Program-made: the position numbers and the translations under genes
The notes under the pieces: model-generated
Database searches by the model: none
What the model saw: only the letters and a program-made list of their open reading frames with translations
What the model was told of the DNA's origin: nothing
In this document: positions 33,739 through 45,840 of the stretch, piece by piece
Numbering within the stretch: position 1 is the first letter of the stretch
How the letters are laid out: the number at the start of each line of letters is the position of its first letter
Assembly: GCA_047967505.1 (NCBI GenBank)
Contig: CM106538.1
DNA from: Dipteris shenzhenensis
Lineage: Eukaryota > Polypodiophyta > Polypodiopsida > Gleicheniales
DNA: 64,000 bases
Direction: 5' to 3' (one strand)

Positions 33739-34580
33739 CTAACCGTCAGAATGCTTTGCATCAATAATAGGGATCTCGGTTTCATCCTTTAGTCGCTTAT
33801 AACCATATCGACGTCTCCAGTCTTGAGACTGTTCATCAAACTCGATTTTGCTACGTTTTCTCTTCCGGATGCCTGAAAGAACAAACGACTTTTGCAATAT
33901 AATTCACGCATCAAATTTAACATTTCTAATAAAACGTGGAAGGCCTAGATAATTGTAGTCGATGAAAGAAAGATAAAAGAAGTTCAGACCTTTCTTCTGA
34001 GCAAAGAGCTCCCATTTGGTCGGTGGCCTGGGCTTTGGAAGCTGCAAACATCCGCGAGTTCAAAGAGCTTAAGCACCTATACAATCTAAACGCCAAACTA
34101 CACGACGGCCCCGACTCCTTTTCATTCCCAGGAAAAAAAGACATATTTATATGAACAGCTGCGATACTAGTGATAGGGCTTGCGTATAGGACTATGTAAT
34201 CTACCTAGCGTTTACTCACAGGTTTCTCCCGAGGCAGAAGAGTAGTCGGAGATGGCAATCGAACAAGTCGCCCAATTTTTTCCACGGTGGAAGGAAGATT
34301 GAACAGTTTCTCTGCCAAGGCCTGCAAAGCCAGTGCGCCCTTTTGCAGGCACTCCTGGGTGATTTCTTCCCTGCAGAGATGGCAGAGAAGAACATTACGG
34401 ACACGGGACAAGGGAATCCAAAAACAGCAACAATGGGGCGTGACAGATGAGGCCGCACCGGGAGGAGGTGGAGGTGATGGCAGAGTCACGTGGGTAGGAG
34501 GCAAGGAGGTTGCCGAGGTCAAGGGACGAGGGTTCGATCTCGGCAGCAGCAGCTGCGGCCGCTGAGGTGTTGGAGCTCAT
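33739..34580 (-). CDS. RRS1: RRS1 homologue (ribosome biogenesis regulator), four exons, C-terminus missing
   Basis: Exons 34580-34459, 34370-34220, 34041-33990 and 33872-33739 join in frame (459 nt, 152 codons plus TAG) through GT-AG introns. The product shows the RRS1 core in order: SSLDLGNLLASYPRD; TSSREEITQECLQKGAL; LFNLPSTVEKIGRLV; SPTTLLPREKP; LPKPRPPTKWELFAQKKG; IRKRKRSKIEFDEQSQDW; RRRYGYKRLKDETEIPIID. RRS1 works in the nucleolus, where it brings 5S rRNP into pre-60S ribosomes and aids 25S rRNA maturation. Yeast RRS1 is about 200 residues and plant forms are longer, so the basic C-terminal tail is absent. A GTTAGT donor at 33743 just before the stop suggests another exon, either farther left beyond TE insertions or lost. 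The frame is intact, so the gene may be live or a recent truncation. Confidence 0.85.
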
Positions 34581-35371
34581 CGCCAGCCTCCCACGACGGA
34601 CACTGGAGTGATGTGATTGTGAAGAATGACCCTCTTATAATGACCTAACCTAACCATGGCTTCAAACTAGGTGCCCCACACAAAAATGGCACTTCGGTAG
34701 GAAAAAGAAGTTGGAAAATTTTAGAGACTAGACGCGATTTCAACTCCATAGGACCTGATCCTCCCTATGGGATGAGGGCTTTATGGAAACTCAAGGCTAA
34801 CAAATGTATGAGATTGTGAGTTTTGAATGCATTGTAAAATTAGAACTCTACAAATTCAATTAATGAATGGAAAGCTCTTCCCCTTTTTACAAACCCAAAA
34901 TAATGAAATTTCGGGAAAATTAAGATAGTGAGAAAAGTAAAAAATCTATAAAATAAGTAGCTAATAAAACAACAAATAAAAATCCATATGTGATGTATGG
35001 CACACTTCCTCCCCGGTTATTTATAATATAAGAGAGTGTGCAGCTTTTGTTTCTAGCTTTGCTTTCAACTCTGCTTTCTGCTCAAATTTTTACTCAGCTT
35101 TCTCTTATGCTTTGTTTAGTTCAAATGCAAAAATGTTACCTTTTATGGGTTGCTTATATGCTACCTTTGTAAATAATGCTTATATTTGACTGGACACGTG
35201 CATGGTAATGAGAACACATGAAGTAAACTTAAAATATGTGAACAATGACAAATCACATTAGAGAGTAACACACATGTATATGCACTCAATCTCCATCGCA
35301 GAGCAGACAACAACAATTTCCATCAAAGCTCACAGTTTAGGTAATTAATGAAGCGATGATGAGTATCTATC

Positions 35372-35374
<3 letters not shown>
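34581..35374. other. Upstream region of RRS1, no other gene
   Basis: Should contain the RRS1 promoter and 5' UTR. No clear TATA box or other element could be assigned. AT-rich from 34.8 kb. Confidence 0.35.
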
Positions 35375-35420
<46 letters not shown>

Positions 35421-35421
35421 T
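35375..35421. repeat. Compound (CT)n(CA)n microsatellite
   Basis: About 35 bp of CT dinucleotides followed by CA dinucleotides. Confidence 0.95.
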
Positions 35422-35799
35422 GACACATCTTAAGAGGGTGACCCTCCTTCCCATACATACATACATGTATATAGTACATTCTGAAGGGAGAATCAAAGTC
35501 AACATTGATTCACTTCCTCATCGAGCTTTGACATTGGTAATAGTGAAGTCAATTGTACTAGACAAAGTCTCACATCTCTTTTAGTTAATGATGACGATCA
35601 AGGTTATGTCATTTCTAATGACGAGGAAGGGGTTCTCCATTCACTGCCTTTTGTTTCTCCATCTAATCGGCAGATCAAATGGATTTGTGATTTCATGTCA
35701 TTGTTTACTGGTTTTATGTTGTAGAGAAAACCAAATTTCCATTTGGATTTGTGAAGCAAATCAACAATCCTTTGATTGTTTTGTTTAGATCGTGTTCTT

Positions 35800-36120
35800 T
35801 TGTGCCGATGTTCAGGTGATAGTAGAAAGCCTCGTAGGAAAGATGGTGGCATTGTATTCCTTGGCACATTTGGTGACCCGTGTTCGCAGATTCATGCCTA
35901 TATTGGTGGCGATTTACTTTCAGGTGAAAGAGGTGAGAGCTTAGAAATTGTGTTTGCCTTGGCAAATGAAGAGTAGGCCTCTTTTGACAAGTACCTTAAA
36001 ACCATGCTTTAGCTTGCTATACCTTTTTTTTATCCCAAAACAAATGAAATGTTGAACGATTACTTTGATGTGGATGGAATCTTGGATATGCATGGCATGC
36101 TACGAGAGCTTCTTAGACTT
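35800..36120 (+). pseudogene. Unassigned decayed coding segment
   Basis: A frame through 35.81-35.97 kb reads KDGGIVFLGTFGDPCSQ, then YIGGDLLSGERGE, to a stop. The same strand continues with DKYLKTML and NDYFDVDGILDMHGMLRELL up to about 36120. The protein-like composition and persistence over 300 bp suggest a decayed gene or transposase. I do not recognise the family. No start codon context or splice sites could be defended. Confidence 0.25.
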
Positions 36121-37230
36121 AGGAAAAGTTGACAAAGGTCGTTGTTTCTCATGACAACCAGGCTATATAGGTCTGAGCCATTGGGGCTTCAGGAAATAGA
36201 TATAATGCACATATGAAAATAGTGAGTAGTATACTTTGCTTGTTAGGGATTGCTTGTCCTATGCCGATTATGTGCTCACAATATATAATCTTTTGACTGC
36301 ATTTGCAAGTAAAAGTTTCCTCTCTCATAGGAAAGATGATAAAGCATACATAGTTGTTGGTAGATCTTCTTTAAAAAAGCCACATTTATACCTGGAGTCT
36401 TCCACTAATCCCTTTGTGTCCAGCAATCGTGTTTTTTGTGTGGAGAGCGTATGGTTCGAGATGGGATGACATGAGAACACATCAATCAGCTATGATATCC
36501 GAGATGGAATTGTTTGAGACTAGTAGTTGATCACAGTGTATAAGATTTGATGGGAGCAAAATAGTGCTCCAATCGATGGAGGCATTGCAGAGGAGGAACG
36601 CCACAAAGAGAGTTCACAAAAAACGCCAAGAAATCAGGATAATGAGTTGCTGAAGTCACTTCAAAATGAGAATATAGAGACCGCATGAACCAATGCGTAA
36701 ACCATGGCTACTTTAGACTCTAGAGATCCTCTCTACATAGAAATTTGCATCTCAAGTATGTTGTTAGTTGTCCAAGGGCTTGCTCCACCTATGCAGCTCG
36801 GAGCTATCCTTGATCTTCACCTTGCACCGGCTTTGGCCCTTGTTAGATTTTTCACTCATGCATTGATTACATTTTTTTGTCTTCCTTGTCGGCTCATTTT
36901 GTGCCTCACCTTCTACCCTCTCTTCATCCTCTTGAGTGACAAGTTGTTTGGATGGTCCAATATTGATTGCCATGTTAGACCCTATATCATTCAATATCCC
37001 TTGGTATAGAACATCACGATTGACATTCTCATCCAGTTTTGCACACATAATGTAAGGGCATTTGTTACTGCAGAGTGCACTGTTTCCATACTACATGTAC
37101 TTTTGGTCTACCACAATCAAGTTCAATGCAAAATCCTCTCTATATAATTCATAGCATTCTTCAAAAATTGTTTACATTTGAGGCATCGCAAAAGCATGTC
37201 AAAATCAAGGGATTTTGAGACACCTCCCTT
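36121..37230. other. Intergenic DNA with one weak minus-strand frame
   Basis: The minus frame at 37048-36764 (95 codons, with CAKLDENVNRDVLYQGILND and a Lys/Cys-rich middle KTKKCNQCMSEKSNKG) has a plausible protein composition, but no domain is recognised. No other gene. Confidence 0.25.
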
Positions 37231-37245
37231 TCCCTCTCTCTCTCT

Positions 37246-37314
<69 letters not shown>

Positions 37315-37429
37315 CCCCCCTCTCCCCCTCTCCCCCTCCCTCTCCCTCTCCCTCTCTCTCATGCTCTCTCTCCCTCTCCCTATCCCTATCTCTATCCCTA
37401 TCCCTCTCCCTCTCCCTCCCTCTCCCCCC

Positions 37430-37466
<37 letters not shown>
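37231..37466. repeat. Pyrimidine-rich (CT/CCCT)n microsatellite, about 235 bp
   Basis: Long CT runs interspersed with ccct and tatccc variants. All open frames through it (Ser-Leu-Pro or Arg-Glu repeats) are artefacts. Confidence 0.93.
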
Positions 37467-37468
<2 letters not shown>

Positions 37469-38480
37469 GTCCCTAGCCCCCATTCACTTATTCAACTCTA
37501 CATTCCCAATGAGTCTCAATCAAGCTCTAGATTTGTGAAAATATAAGAACAAGAACAATAAATCTACACACGAACACGAACAAGTTGTATAGTAATCAGC
37601 AGCACTAGATTCCACTTTTTCCCCCTCTAAAGGAATAAGATGATCCTTGGGATACCTAGGTTAAAGATAGAAGCCCACACATGAACCTTGTATACCAACC
37701 CTAACCATAAGCGTGAGGTGGTATACATATGGCTGCAATCCACCATTCAATAGCACGATTCTACGTGCCCACTAGGATCGACTTGAGTGACAACTAAGTA
37801 AACATTGATGTGCAACATGCCCACATTTGTCCCATGAGGTTACAAGAAAGTACATGTCATTTGATACCTTACACATGTCACTTGATACCCAATATACATC
37901 GAGCTACATGAGTTGTAATACATTACACTTTATACTAGTTACATGAGTTGTAGTGGTTACTTGATATTAGATGCATGCCACTTGGTACCTAATACACATG
38001 AAAGTTGATGCTAGCTACATGACTTGTCTGAACACATGTCCGAACATATGATACTTGCCAATTTTCCTATAAGTTTTGCATATTCCTTACATGTTTAAGC
38101 TCAATGAATTGTATACTTCCCCTTAAGGAAGATTCCACTAGGCACTTTATGTCTACTAAATACATGTCACATCGCTAGCTAGCCTAGGTTAGCTAGCGAC
38201 TCACTTATGGGTTAGGAAAGATTCTAAAGGGTGGAATTAGTAGGTTAGGGAGGGTAATCCTAATAGAATATTATCTCTAGATGCAGGCTAGAAGGGAATG
38301 GAATGTATATGCTAGTCATAGTAGCAGACTATTGCTACATATAGTGTTGGTAAATTAATTAGTTATTGGATAATAGATCTTGCTAGAGGTATGGTAAGTT
38401 AGGTCAATGCATCCCTACTAGAAGGGGCTTCCATGGTATGGGATAAAGAGGTCTATTGATCTTGAGTCAGGTTGTGTGTC
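37467..38480. other. AT-rich intergenic DNA, no gene
   Basis: Contains several cacttgatacc/acatgagttgta phrases repeated at short range near 37860-38000. No coding frame. Confidence 0.35.
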
Positions 38481-38579
38481 TTCTATATTACCTTCAGTGT
38501 GCTTGGGGTGAGCAGATGGCTTTCTTTAAAGTCCATAAATTTTGGGGGAGGAAGGAACTTTGATTTGATTCACTATTTG

Positions 38580-39975
38580 ATTTCCCATCGTATAAAATAA
38601 AGACTCACATGTATAAATCCTTGGTTCCCTTGCTATGTGGTATGAATAACATATGGAAAGAAGATAACACACTAAAAATATTCACCCAAGTCTATCAACA
38701 CATGCCCAAATCCTTTGTTTTGACTGTACAAGTAAGAGTTAGAATAATCTTGTCAAATGTGCAATTATTGTTAGTGTGCATGACATCATCTCAAAACCTA
38801 GGGGTCCATCTTGATGTTGTAGCATAGCAATATAGTTATAGTGGGGAAATTTTGAATTAAAGGACTTAAATGTCATCGACATAAATGATGAGATTTAAAA
38901 ACTACACATTCAGTTAATTGATTCATATAGGCTTATGGAGGGAATTTTTAAATCTACATTTAACCATGTATATGTATGGAAGTAGGTAACGATTATATTA
39001 AAATTTTATATATTTTTTAATATAAAGATATTTTAAATATGTACTTGTACCATGCACATAGCATGATCTAAATAGGGCTTAAAAGAGAATGAATTTTACT
39101 AGGGTAATCTAACTAGAGTTTAGAAGAAAACAAAAGTTACTCCTTTCACTACCTATAAAATGGATTATGTTTGGTTAGGCAAGGAGGTAGGGGGCGACCA
39201 TGAATGCATGAGGGAGAGGTTGAATGAATTTTACTCGTTTCATGTCATGTTTGGTCGGGAATCCTACCTTCTTCCTAGCACCCCCTTTTGAGGTCTCACA
39301 CATGCTGTTGCTACGATGCCATTTTTGTTCTCTAGTTGACTACCAATATTATAAAAGGAAGACTTGCATGCATGGTTCCCTTCCTATGTCACATGGATTG
39401 AAAGAAGATGCACACCCTAACATATTAAAGAAGATAATATATGAAAATATTCACCCAAGTCCTATGGAGCATATGGAGCATATGCTCAAATTCCTTGTCT
39501 TGACTACACAAGTGAAAGCTAGAATAATATTGTAGAATGTGCAATTGTTAGTGTGCATGAGAACATGGGACATAATTTCAAAACCTAACGGATCACGTTA
39601 TAAAGCTGTAGCATAGCATCTTATGTTATAAAGGGTTAGTTTTTTAATTAGAGGATTTAAATGTCATCTACATATGTGGGGAGATTTAAAAACCTAGTAA
39701 AATCTACACATTCAACTAATTAATTACTAGTAGGCTTATGGCGGGGAGATTTAAATTCTACATCTAACCATGGATATGTATGGAAGTAGGTAATCAAATA
39801 TATACAATTACATAAATTTTAACATAAAGATATTTTAAATACCTACTTGCACCATGCACATAGCATGATCTAAGAGGTTTACTAGGTTATTAATGAGCAT
39901 GAGCTGATAGGGTCCAAAAGAGAATAATTTTTTACTCCTCTGACTATAAAATGGATCCTGTGGTTGAACAATTTA
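38580..39975. repeat. Two diverged tandem copies of a ~740-800-bp AT-rich unit
   Basis: Landmarks recur with a 740-800-bp offset: tattcacccaagtc (38689 and 39449), tgtgcaatt...gttagtgtgcatga (38757 and 39538), accatgcacatagcatgatctaa (39049 and 39851), and tttcatgtcatgtttggt (39238 and 39980). The last landmark begins a third, incomplete copy. The copies differ by many substitutions and small indels. No coding capacity. Confidence 0.7.
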
Positions 39976-40110
39976 CGCCTTTCATGTCATGTTTGGTTGC
40001 ATCGAGGCACAAGGGAAGTGGATCGAGGCTGGGAGGAGGTTAGAGGTAAAAAGCCTATCTATCACGGTGGATCTATATCAATTTGGAATGTTGACAAGTG
40101 AGCATGGCCC

Positions 40111-40251
40111 TTTCCAAATATTTCAATGTGTTTGCTTACTTAGAAGCTACATATGCATTTCCAAACATTTCAATGTGTTTTCTTACTTATAAGCTACATA
40201 CGCATTTCCAAATATTTCAATGTGTTTGCTCACTTATAAACTACATATGCA
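40111..40251. repeat. 47-bp tandem repeat, three copies
   Basis: Units start at 40111, 40158 and 40205 (tttccaaatatttcaatgtg...acatatgca), with only a few substitutions between them. Confidence 0.9.
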
Positions 40252-42180
40252 TTAATGCCAAAAGAGAAAGTGCATGACTTATAGAGACACTATATAACTG
40301 ATTTGGTGGATGCTTTTACATGCACTATTTGCCACATATGTCCAAATCTCAATAAAATGAAGATGGATGGACTTCAAATTGGAGGTAAACCTCATGTTGA
40401 CCACATTCATTAATTATCCTAACTTTGTAGACTTGCATCTTAAGGGGCCACTTTCTAAAATCCCATACATCACATGAACAGTTTTTGGCCTACATATTAT
40501 AGGCCTAATGTGAAATGATTTAGTATAAAAATGTTCTTTTATTTGGAAACGCATGACCTTGTTGAATCATGATTTTTTCTGCTCAAATAATGATTGGGAG
40601 AAGGTGATGAGCATAAGTCTCTACTTGCATGTACATACCCATGTTGTGTGTGTTTTAGACTCGACAAGACCCCTTTCCATAGTGAAATGAAAACAATGTA
40701 GTTCAAAAGAGAGAGCAATTGTCATTAATGAAAAATATTGAAAGCTAATGTTTTGTTAAAAGGTAAATGAGAGGTGGGCAATTTTTAAAAAAAATTTGTA
40801 GAATGCACAATTGTTCAAAAGGTTGCGCTTTGATAAGTCGTAGCAAGCATCACTTTTATTGAAGAGGGGAGTCTGCATACCTGCCACCCTCCAACAAGAA
40901 AAACATGGTGAGAACCAGTTAAACCTTAGTTGGGAAGACAGGTGTCATAAACACCCCTCCCTTGTTATCAGAGTCACAATAAAAATAAACACTTAACAAC
41001 TAACTTACAAAGCAAGTTATAAAAATTATGAGTGAAAAGTTTGTATGGAGTAATGGTATGATCACTAGAAGTGAAGCCTTTCTACAGACTGAAAGAGAAA
41101 TTAATTTTAATGAACAAAATTATAGTTATCTGCATGTAGAAGGCGGGGAGAGAGAAAACTGCTTAGGGTAATAGTGAGTTTTAGGGGGAGAGTATAGGAC
41201 AAAGGTAATGAATTTGGGAACATTATGGAGAAAGAAAGAAGAGGTATGCAAGGAAAGGAGGGGGGTTAACAAAATCACTAAGATGGTATGTGGAAAATCA
41301 TGAGAAAGAAGTTTAGAGAAGGATGGGATAGAAAAAATTAAGCTTTACAAGTCAAATCAGGAACAAATGGACAAGAACAAAAAATGCATGCAAGGTGGAA
41401 TTTTTAAGGCTATGGATGGAGTGTGGTAACAGATAGATTAGTCCTTCGAGAAGTTGGGGTCAGCAAAAAATTAGAAGGGTTAGAAAGTTTAGGAGAATGG
41501 AGCATTACTAAGGCGAGGGAAGAAAGTCGAAAAAGTGATATTAATAAATACACTAATAATAAACCCCCTTTAAAATAAAAACAATATCCCCCCTAGGATC
41601 CTTCATCAACCCATGCTAACAACTTCTCTCTAACTTAAACCATTCATTTTCTATTTTAATTTTTCTTTCTTTGAAAAGTCACAAGGAATCATCTTAGATC
41701 AATTCACATAATGGTTGTTTTCTAGCTCTCTCAGGATCTCTTCCATGAAATGCCACGTGCATTAAAAGACAATCCCACCATAGGACATTATAAGAGAATG
41801 ATAGCAACATCAATGAAAGCTCCACACTGATGAATAATGCAAATAGTGAGACTCCCAACCTCAACATTGTTGTAGCCTCTAAGCTCTTAAACATACACGA
41901 GAAATTTCTATGTTGCCAAAACAAGGCTCTCGGGTGTAAAAGATGGATTGCTGCCTCTATCAACATGCCATCTTAAGGCAAGTGACAGTGTAGTTACAAA
42001 AGAAGTCAAAGAACCGGTTTCTATCTTTTGGATGAATAAACTGGAGTCTCCCAAACAAAAAGGACATTTACAAGAAGCAGATAGGGAGGAAATTGTACAT
42101 TTGAGATTCCCCAGGTGAGCTCTTTTCAAATATGCTATCTCTTTGTGCATTAGTTGGTTATTAATGCATTGGAAGTTATT
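40252..42180. other. AT-rich intergenic DNA, no supported gene
   Basis: The minus-strand frames at 41694-41966 and 41908-42150 have no recognisable domain and overlap in different frames. Nothing else can be assigned. Confidence 0.35.
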
Positions 42181-42184
42181 TATA

Positions 42185-43060
42185 GGCTTGCATCAGCTAG
42201 TTCAGGACCTCTTAGTTTGGACTACCTATTTACTTTTGCATTATCTAATTAGTTGCACTAGTACATATGACTAGCTAATATTGCACTAACTAATCTTACT
42301 AGTAGCTAATATTGCACTAGTTAGTTGTGCAATACTTAATTAGTCATGCAAAATATACTTAGTTGTGCAACGGCTAATTTTTGAGAAAAAAGTACTTAGA
42401 TATGCAACTACTTTGTCGTTCAACAACTCGTTTTAGACTAGTTAGTTATTTTGCGCTGTCAAGTTAGTTGTGCAGTGTCTAGCTCATATTTCTAGATAAT
42501 AAATAGATGTGAATTAGCTACTTAATTGTGTAACTACTGAGATTATTTGTGCAACGACTACATTTGGACTAACTAGTTGTGCACTAGGTATTTGGTTTGT
42601 ATTAACAAGTTAGTTGTACATTGTCTAGTTGGTTTGTACTAACAAGTTAGTTGGTTTGTACAACTAACGAGTTAGTTGTGCATTGTCTAGTTTTTATTAC
42701 TAGCTAGTTGCATATTGAAGCTAGTAAGTTTTGCATTAGTTAGCTATTAAAGTAGTTAGTCATGAAAACAATTGTATTGCTAGCTAGCTGTGAGACTAGA
42801 TAGTTAGATCCACTATTAACTTCTAGCTTTGCAATAGTTTTAGTAGAGCCAACTTTGCGCTAGTCAGTTTGGAAACTAGTTAGCTTTTCATTGAAGAATT
42901 AAGTGGGCTAATTGTATTCTGTAGTCATTAGTACTAGCTAGCTTTGCACTAATTTCTCTATGGGCTATTAGTTGTGCATTAAGTAGATAGGTTATTGTGC
43001 ATTGGTTAGCTCTATACAAATTTATCACTTGGATGTGCACCACTAAGCTCTAGCTCTACA
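42185..43060. repeat. Long degenerate short-period array (agttagttgtgca-like)
   Basis: Over almost 900 bp the words tagttgtgca, ctagctagtt, aacaagttag and gcattgtctag recur dozens of times with irregular spacing and many point changes. One local part (42590-42690) is a clear tandem with about 40-bp units (gttggtttgtactaacaagtta). It looks like an old satellite derived from a ctag/gtgca core. Confidence 0.65.
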
Positions 43061-43785
43061 GTAGCATTATTTGCTTCATGCTATCTTTGTCAATAATTGT
43101 GTGCTTTTTCTTGATGCAGGTTGAGCTTTTTCTCAATTTGAAAAGAGAGTATCTAAATGTGCGAATACAACAATGCTTCTTGCGTGCTTGAAACCTTGTT
43201 TTGTATGAAAACTAAAGGATAGACACAAAATTTATTGCATTCAACATATTCAAATGTTAAATCTAAAGGAAAATATTACCCAAATGAGACAACCCCATGC
43301 CCAGTTTCATGGGCAAACATGTCATTGCAAGTGCACTACATGTGGAAGTAAAGATGAAAAACCTGGTTGCTTAGCCATTCAAATACCAAAACTTAGTATT
43401 ACAACATTCTCTGAAATTATCTTATGTGAGGTGTAGAAGCCGCATATACAAATTTATGACTTGAATTTTTGGGCATTGCCACAATTGGGATGTAGAGTGC
43501 AATGGTATACACAAGAAATGGATGAGACAGATCATATGTCATTATGTTTTAGTCAAGGTATTTGAATGAGGCGGAGTTGAAGGAAAATTTCCAAAAGAAG
43601 ACCAGCCAACACAAGGAGAAAATTGACATAAAAACAAAGAAAAGGAAGGCTCTTACAAACAACAAGAGTTATAGTGGTCGCTGTTGCAATTATTCAATAC
43701 CACTTTTGTAGATTCTTCAACAAAATTTTGTATACAAATGGTAGGCTACTCTATATAAAGAGTGTGTGTTACAATTTTTTGAGGG
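43061..43785. other. DNA upstream of the transposase relic, no gene assigned
   Basis: The 60-codon frame at 43254-43436 has a Cys/His-rich piece (CHCKCTTCGSKDEKPGC) that could be a zinc-binding part of the same transposase, but this is only a guess from position. Confidence 0.3.
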
Positions 43786-43789
43786 TAGG

Positions 43790-44460
43790 TTGTATTAATG
43801 GCTGACTTTATAAAGAACTATACGTCCAAGGAACATAATGAAGTTCAATCCATGCATTGGCAATCATGACACGTTACCATTTTTGTTCACATATCATATA
43901 CCTGACATGGATGAGATGTCCAAAAATGCCTTATGTTTCTTCATCTTAGATGATAGAGTCCATGATACTCTTTTTTTTCATTATTTCTTGTTTTGCAAAA
44001 TTATGGATGGCTAAAGGAGCAAGGACTCTCATTATCAAAGAACTAGGGTTTGTTTGATGATACTGCCTCCCAGTTCAAGGCTAAAAATCCATTCTACTTT
44101 GTGGCAATATATGTAGGACTCACAAACATGAAGATGACTTGGAATCTCTTTCGTTATGGACATGGTAAGGGTGAGCACAATGAGGCAGGTGCAAGTACAA
44201 AGAGAACTTTAACATGGAAGCAATTGAGGATGGATGGGGAAAAATTACAATGTGTTGTAGATGTTGTGGCCTTCTTAAGAGCTAGCTTGTCCCATAGTGC
44301 CAAATCTAGCTATGCATCAAAACAGATGCACATGGCAAGAGCGTTTTGAGAGATGAAAGATGGTGAGGTTTGTATATCCAATATATGGGACTAAACCCAC
44401 TTGTAAGACTCGCTCCTTGCATAATGTTCAAAGGTATTCAAAAGAGAATGGCAAGGTAAT
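43790..44460 (+). pseudogene. Decayed DDE/RNase H-fold transposase
   Basis: Plus-strand pieces line up with a widespread transposase-like family that carries a D-F-x-E-N-Y-T / Q-D-E-x-Q-S-x-H-W block and a later S-D-G-x-x-x-Q-[FY]-K block. Here they read MADFIKNYTSKEHNEVQSMHW (43800-43865, written with two of its positions changed from that pattern), FDDTASQFKAKNPFYFVA (44053), then FRYGHGKGEHNEAGASTKR and LQCVVDVVAFLRASLS. The stretch between the blocks has several stops, and a frame change lies just before 44050. I recall the pattern mainly from unnamed transposon ORFs in animal genomes. The superfamily name and terminal repeats could not be established. Non-functional. Confidence 0.5.
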
Positions 44461-45727
44461 TAGAACAATGAGCCTTTCATGCTATTTCAATGCTTGCATG
44501 CAAGGTGAGTGGAATAGATTTGTGAATAAATTACATGTCAATCCATGGGATCTATCACACAATCATACCCATTCTAGATGAAAGTGAGGAGGAAGAAGAA
44601 GAGGAAATTATTTAATATGAAGAACTGTTTGACACCCTAAGCAATGTTTTATGGATGCTAGTTTTTCTTTGATTGAAGAGCTAGGAAATAAAGAAGGTAG
44701 TAACTTCGATCTTATAAAATGCACTAGAGTAAAGATGCAAATCATTAAGGGAACCCAAGACAAGATGGCATGGCATTATTGCAGTAGATTCCCAAGTGGT
44801 TAAGGGATTATACTACAAAAGTTTGGTGACTACAGTTATTGCCTTCTCAGAAACAAACTAAAGGTGTTTACTGACATCTCATGTGCAACGTCTAAATTCC
44901 TCTATAGCTTATAGACATGGTTGAACAAATCTCCCTTCAGAAACTCATGAGGATGTACATGATGAATTGATGGCAAAATATTACGCTCAACAAATCACAT
45001 ATCAAGCTTTGGCTTTGAATTGATATATTATACAACACGCCAAACTGAATATCACTCAAATAAGATAGTTGAAAATTGGTACAAGGATAAAATATGTAAG
45101 CTAATATTTGAATTCTAGTTTGGAATATAAATCCAAGATAGTTATGGGTATGAGGAGACACTACTTGTTGGGTGTCATTCCTAGTTTATAATACCTCCTG
45201 AGAGAGATCAGATCTAAGAGAAATCATATATATATGTTTTGAAGAGAGATATATGTTTTGAATGTTACACAATGTTTCCTAAGCCTACCATTCCCAAATT
45301 TTCTTTCTTGCATGTTTAGTTGTTTACGTTCGACAAATGATTATTTTGATTCTATATTCTATTATTTGAATATTGTCATATTCATTGTTTGGATTAATAT
45401 CATCTTATGTAGCAATTGTGAATACGTGGAGAGGTCTTCTGCATAGCAATTATGATATGAAACATGAATAGTGTGTGTGTCTTGGATTGGTATGAGAATT
45501 TAGAGGGGCCTGAAAATTCCCCACTTTAGGACAAGTATCATACTCATTTGCTTTCATTTTCATAGTTGGGAATTCATATTTCTTTATTTCTCACTATTCA
45601 TGATGCATGAGTATCAAAATATATATATCGGTGTGTATCTATCCAAGGTGCATGTCTCTCATGGGTATGATACTTTGTAATAGCCTTACCCTTATCCATT
45701 TTAAGGCCTATACAAATTATCATACCC
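44461..45727. other. AT-rich intergenic DNA, no gene
   Basis: No supported frame; may contain the remaining 3' part of the transposon. Terminal inverted repeats were not found by eye. Confidence 0.3.
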
Positions 45728-45819
45728 ATTAGATATCATTTGCATGGTTAGCTTGGAATATTTCCTTCCTACCATTAGATATCATTTGCATGGTTAGGTT
45801 GGTATATTTCCTTCTTACC
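45728..45819. repeat. 46-bp tandem duplication
   Basis: attagatatcatttgcatgg... at 45728-45773 is repeated at 45774-45819 with a few substitutions. Confidence 0.85.
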
Positions 45820-45840
45820 ACACATCATGCATGAGCATTA

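Noticed and set aside
37123-37546. Four long frames on both strands
   Set aside because: They are translations of a CT microsatellite (Ser-Leu or Arg-Glu repeats).
40111-40251. Regularly spaced repeat considered as a CRISPR-like array
   Set aside because: The 47-bp units are directly adjacent with no unique spacers, and the context is eukaryotic.
41694-42150. Two minus-strand frames considered as a membrane protein gene
   Set aside because: They overlap in different frames, show no conserved motif, and lie in AT-rich repeat DNA.
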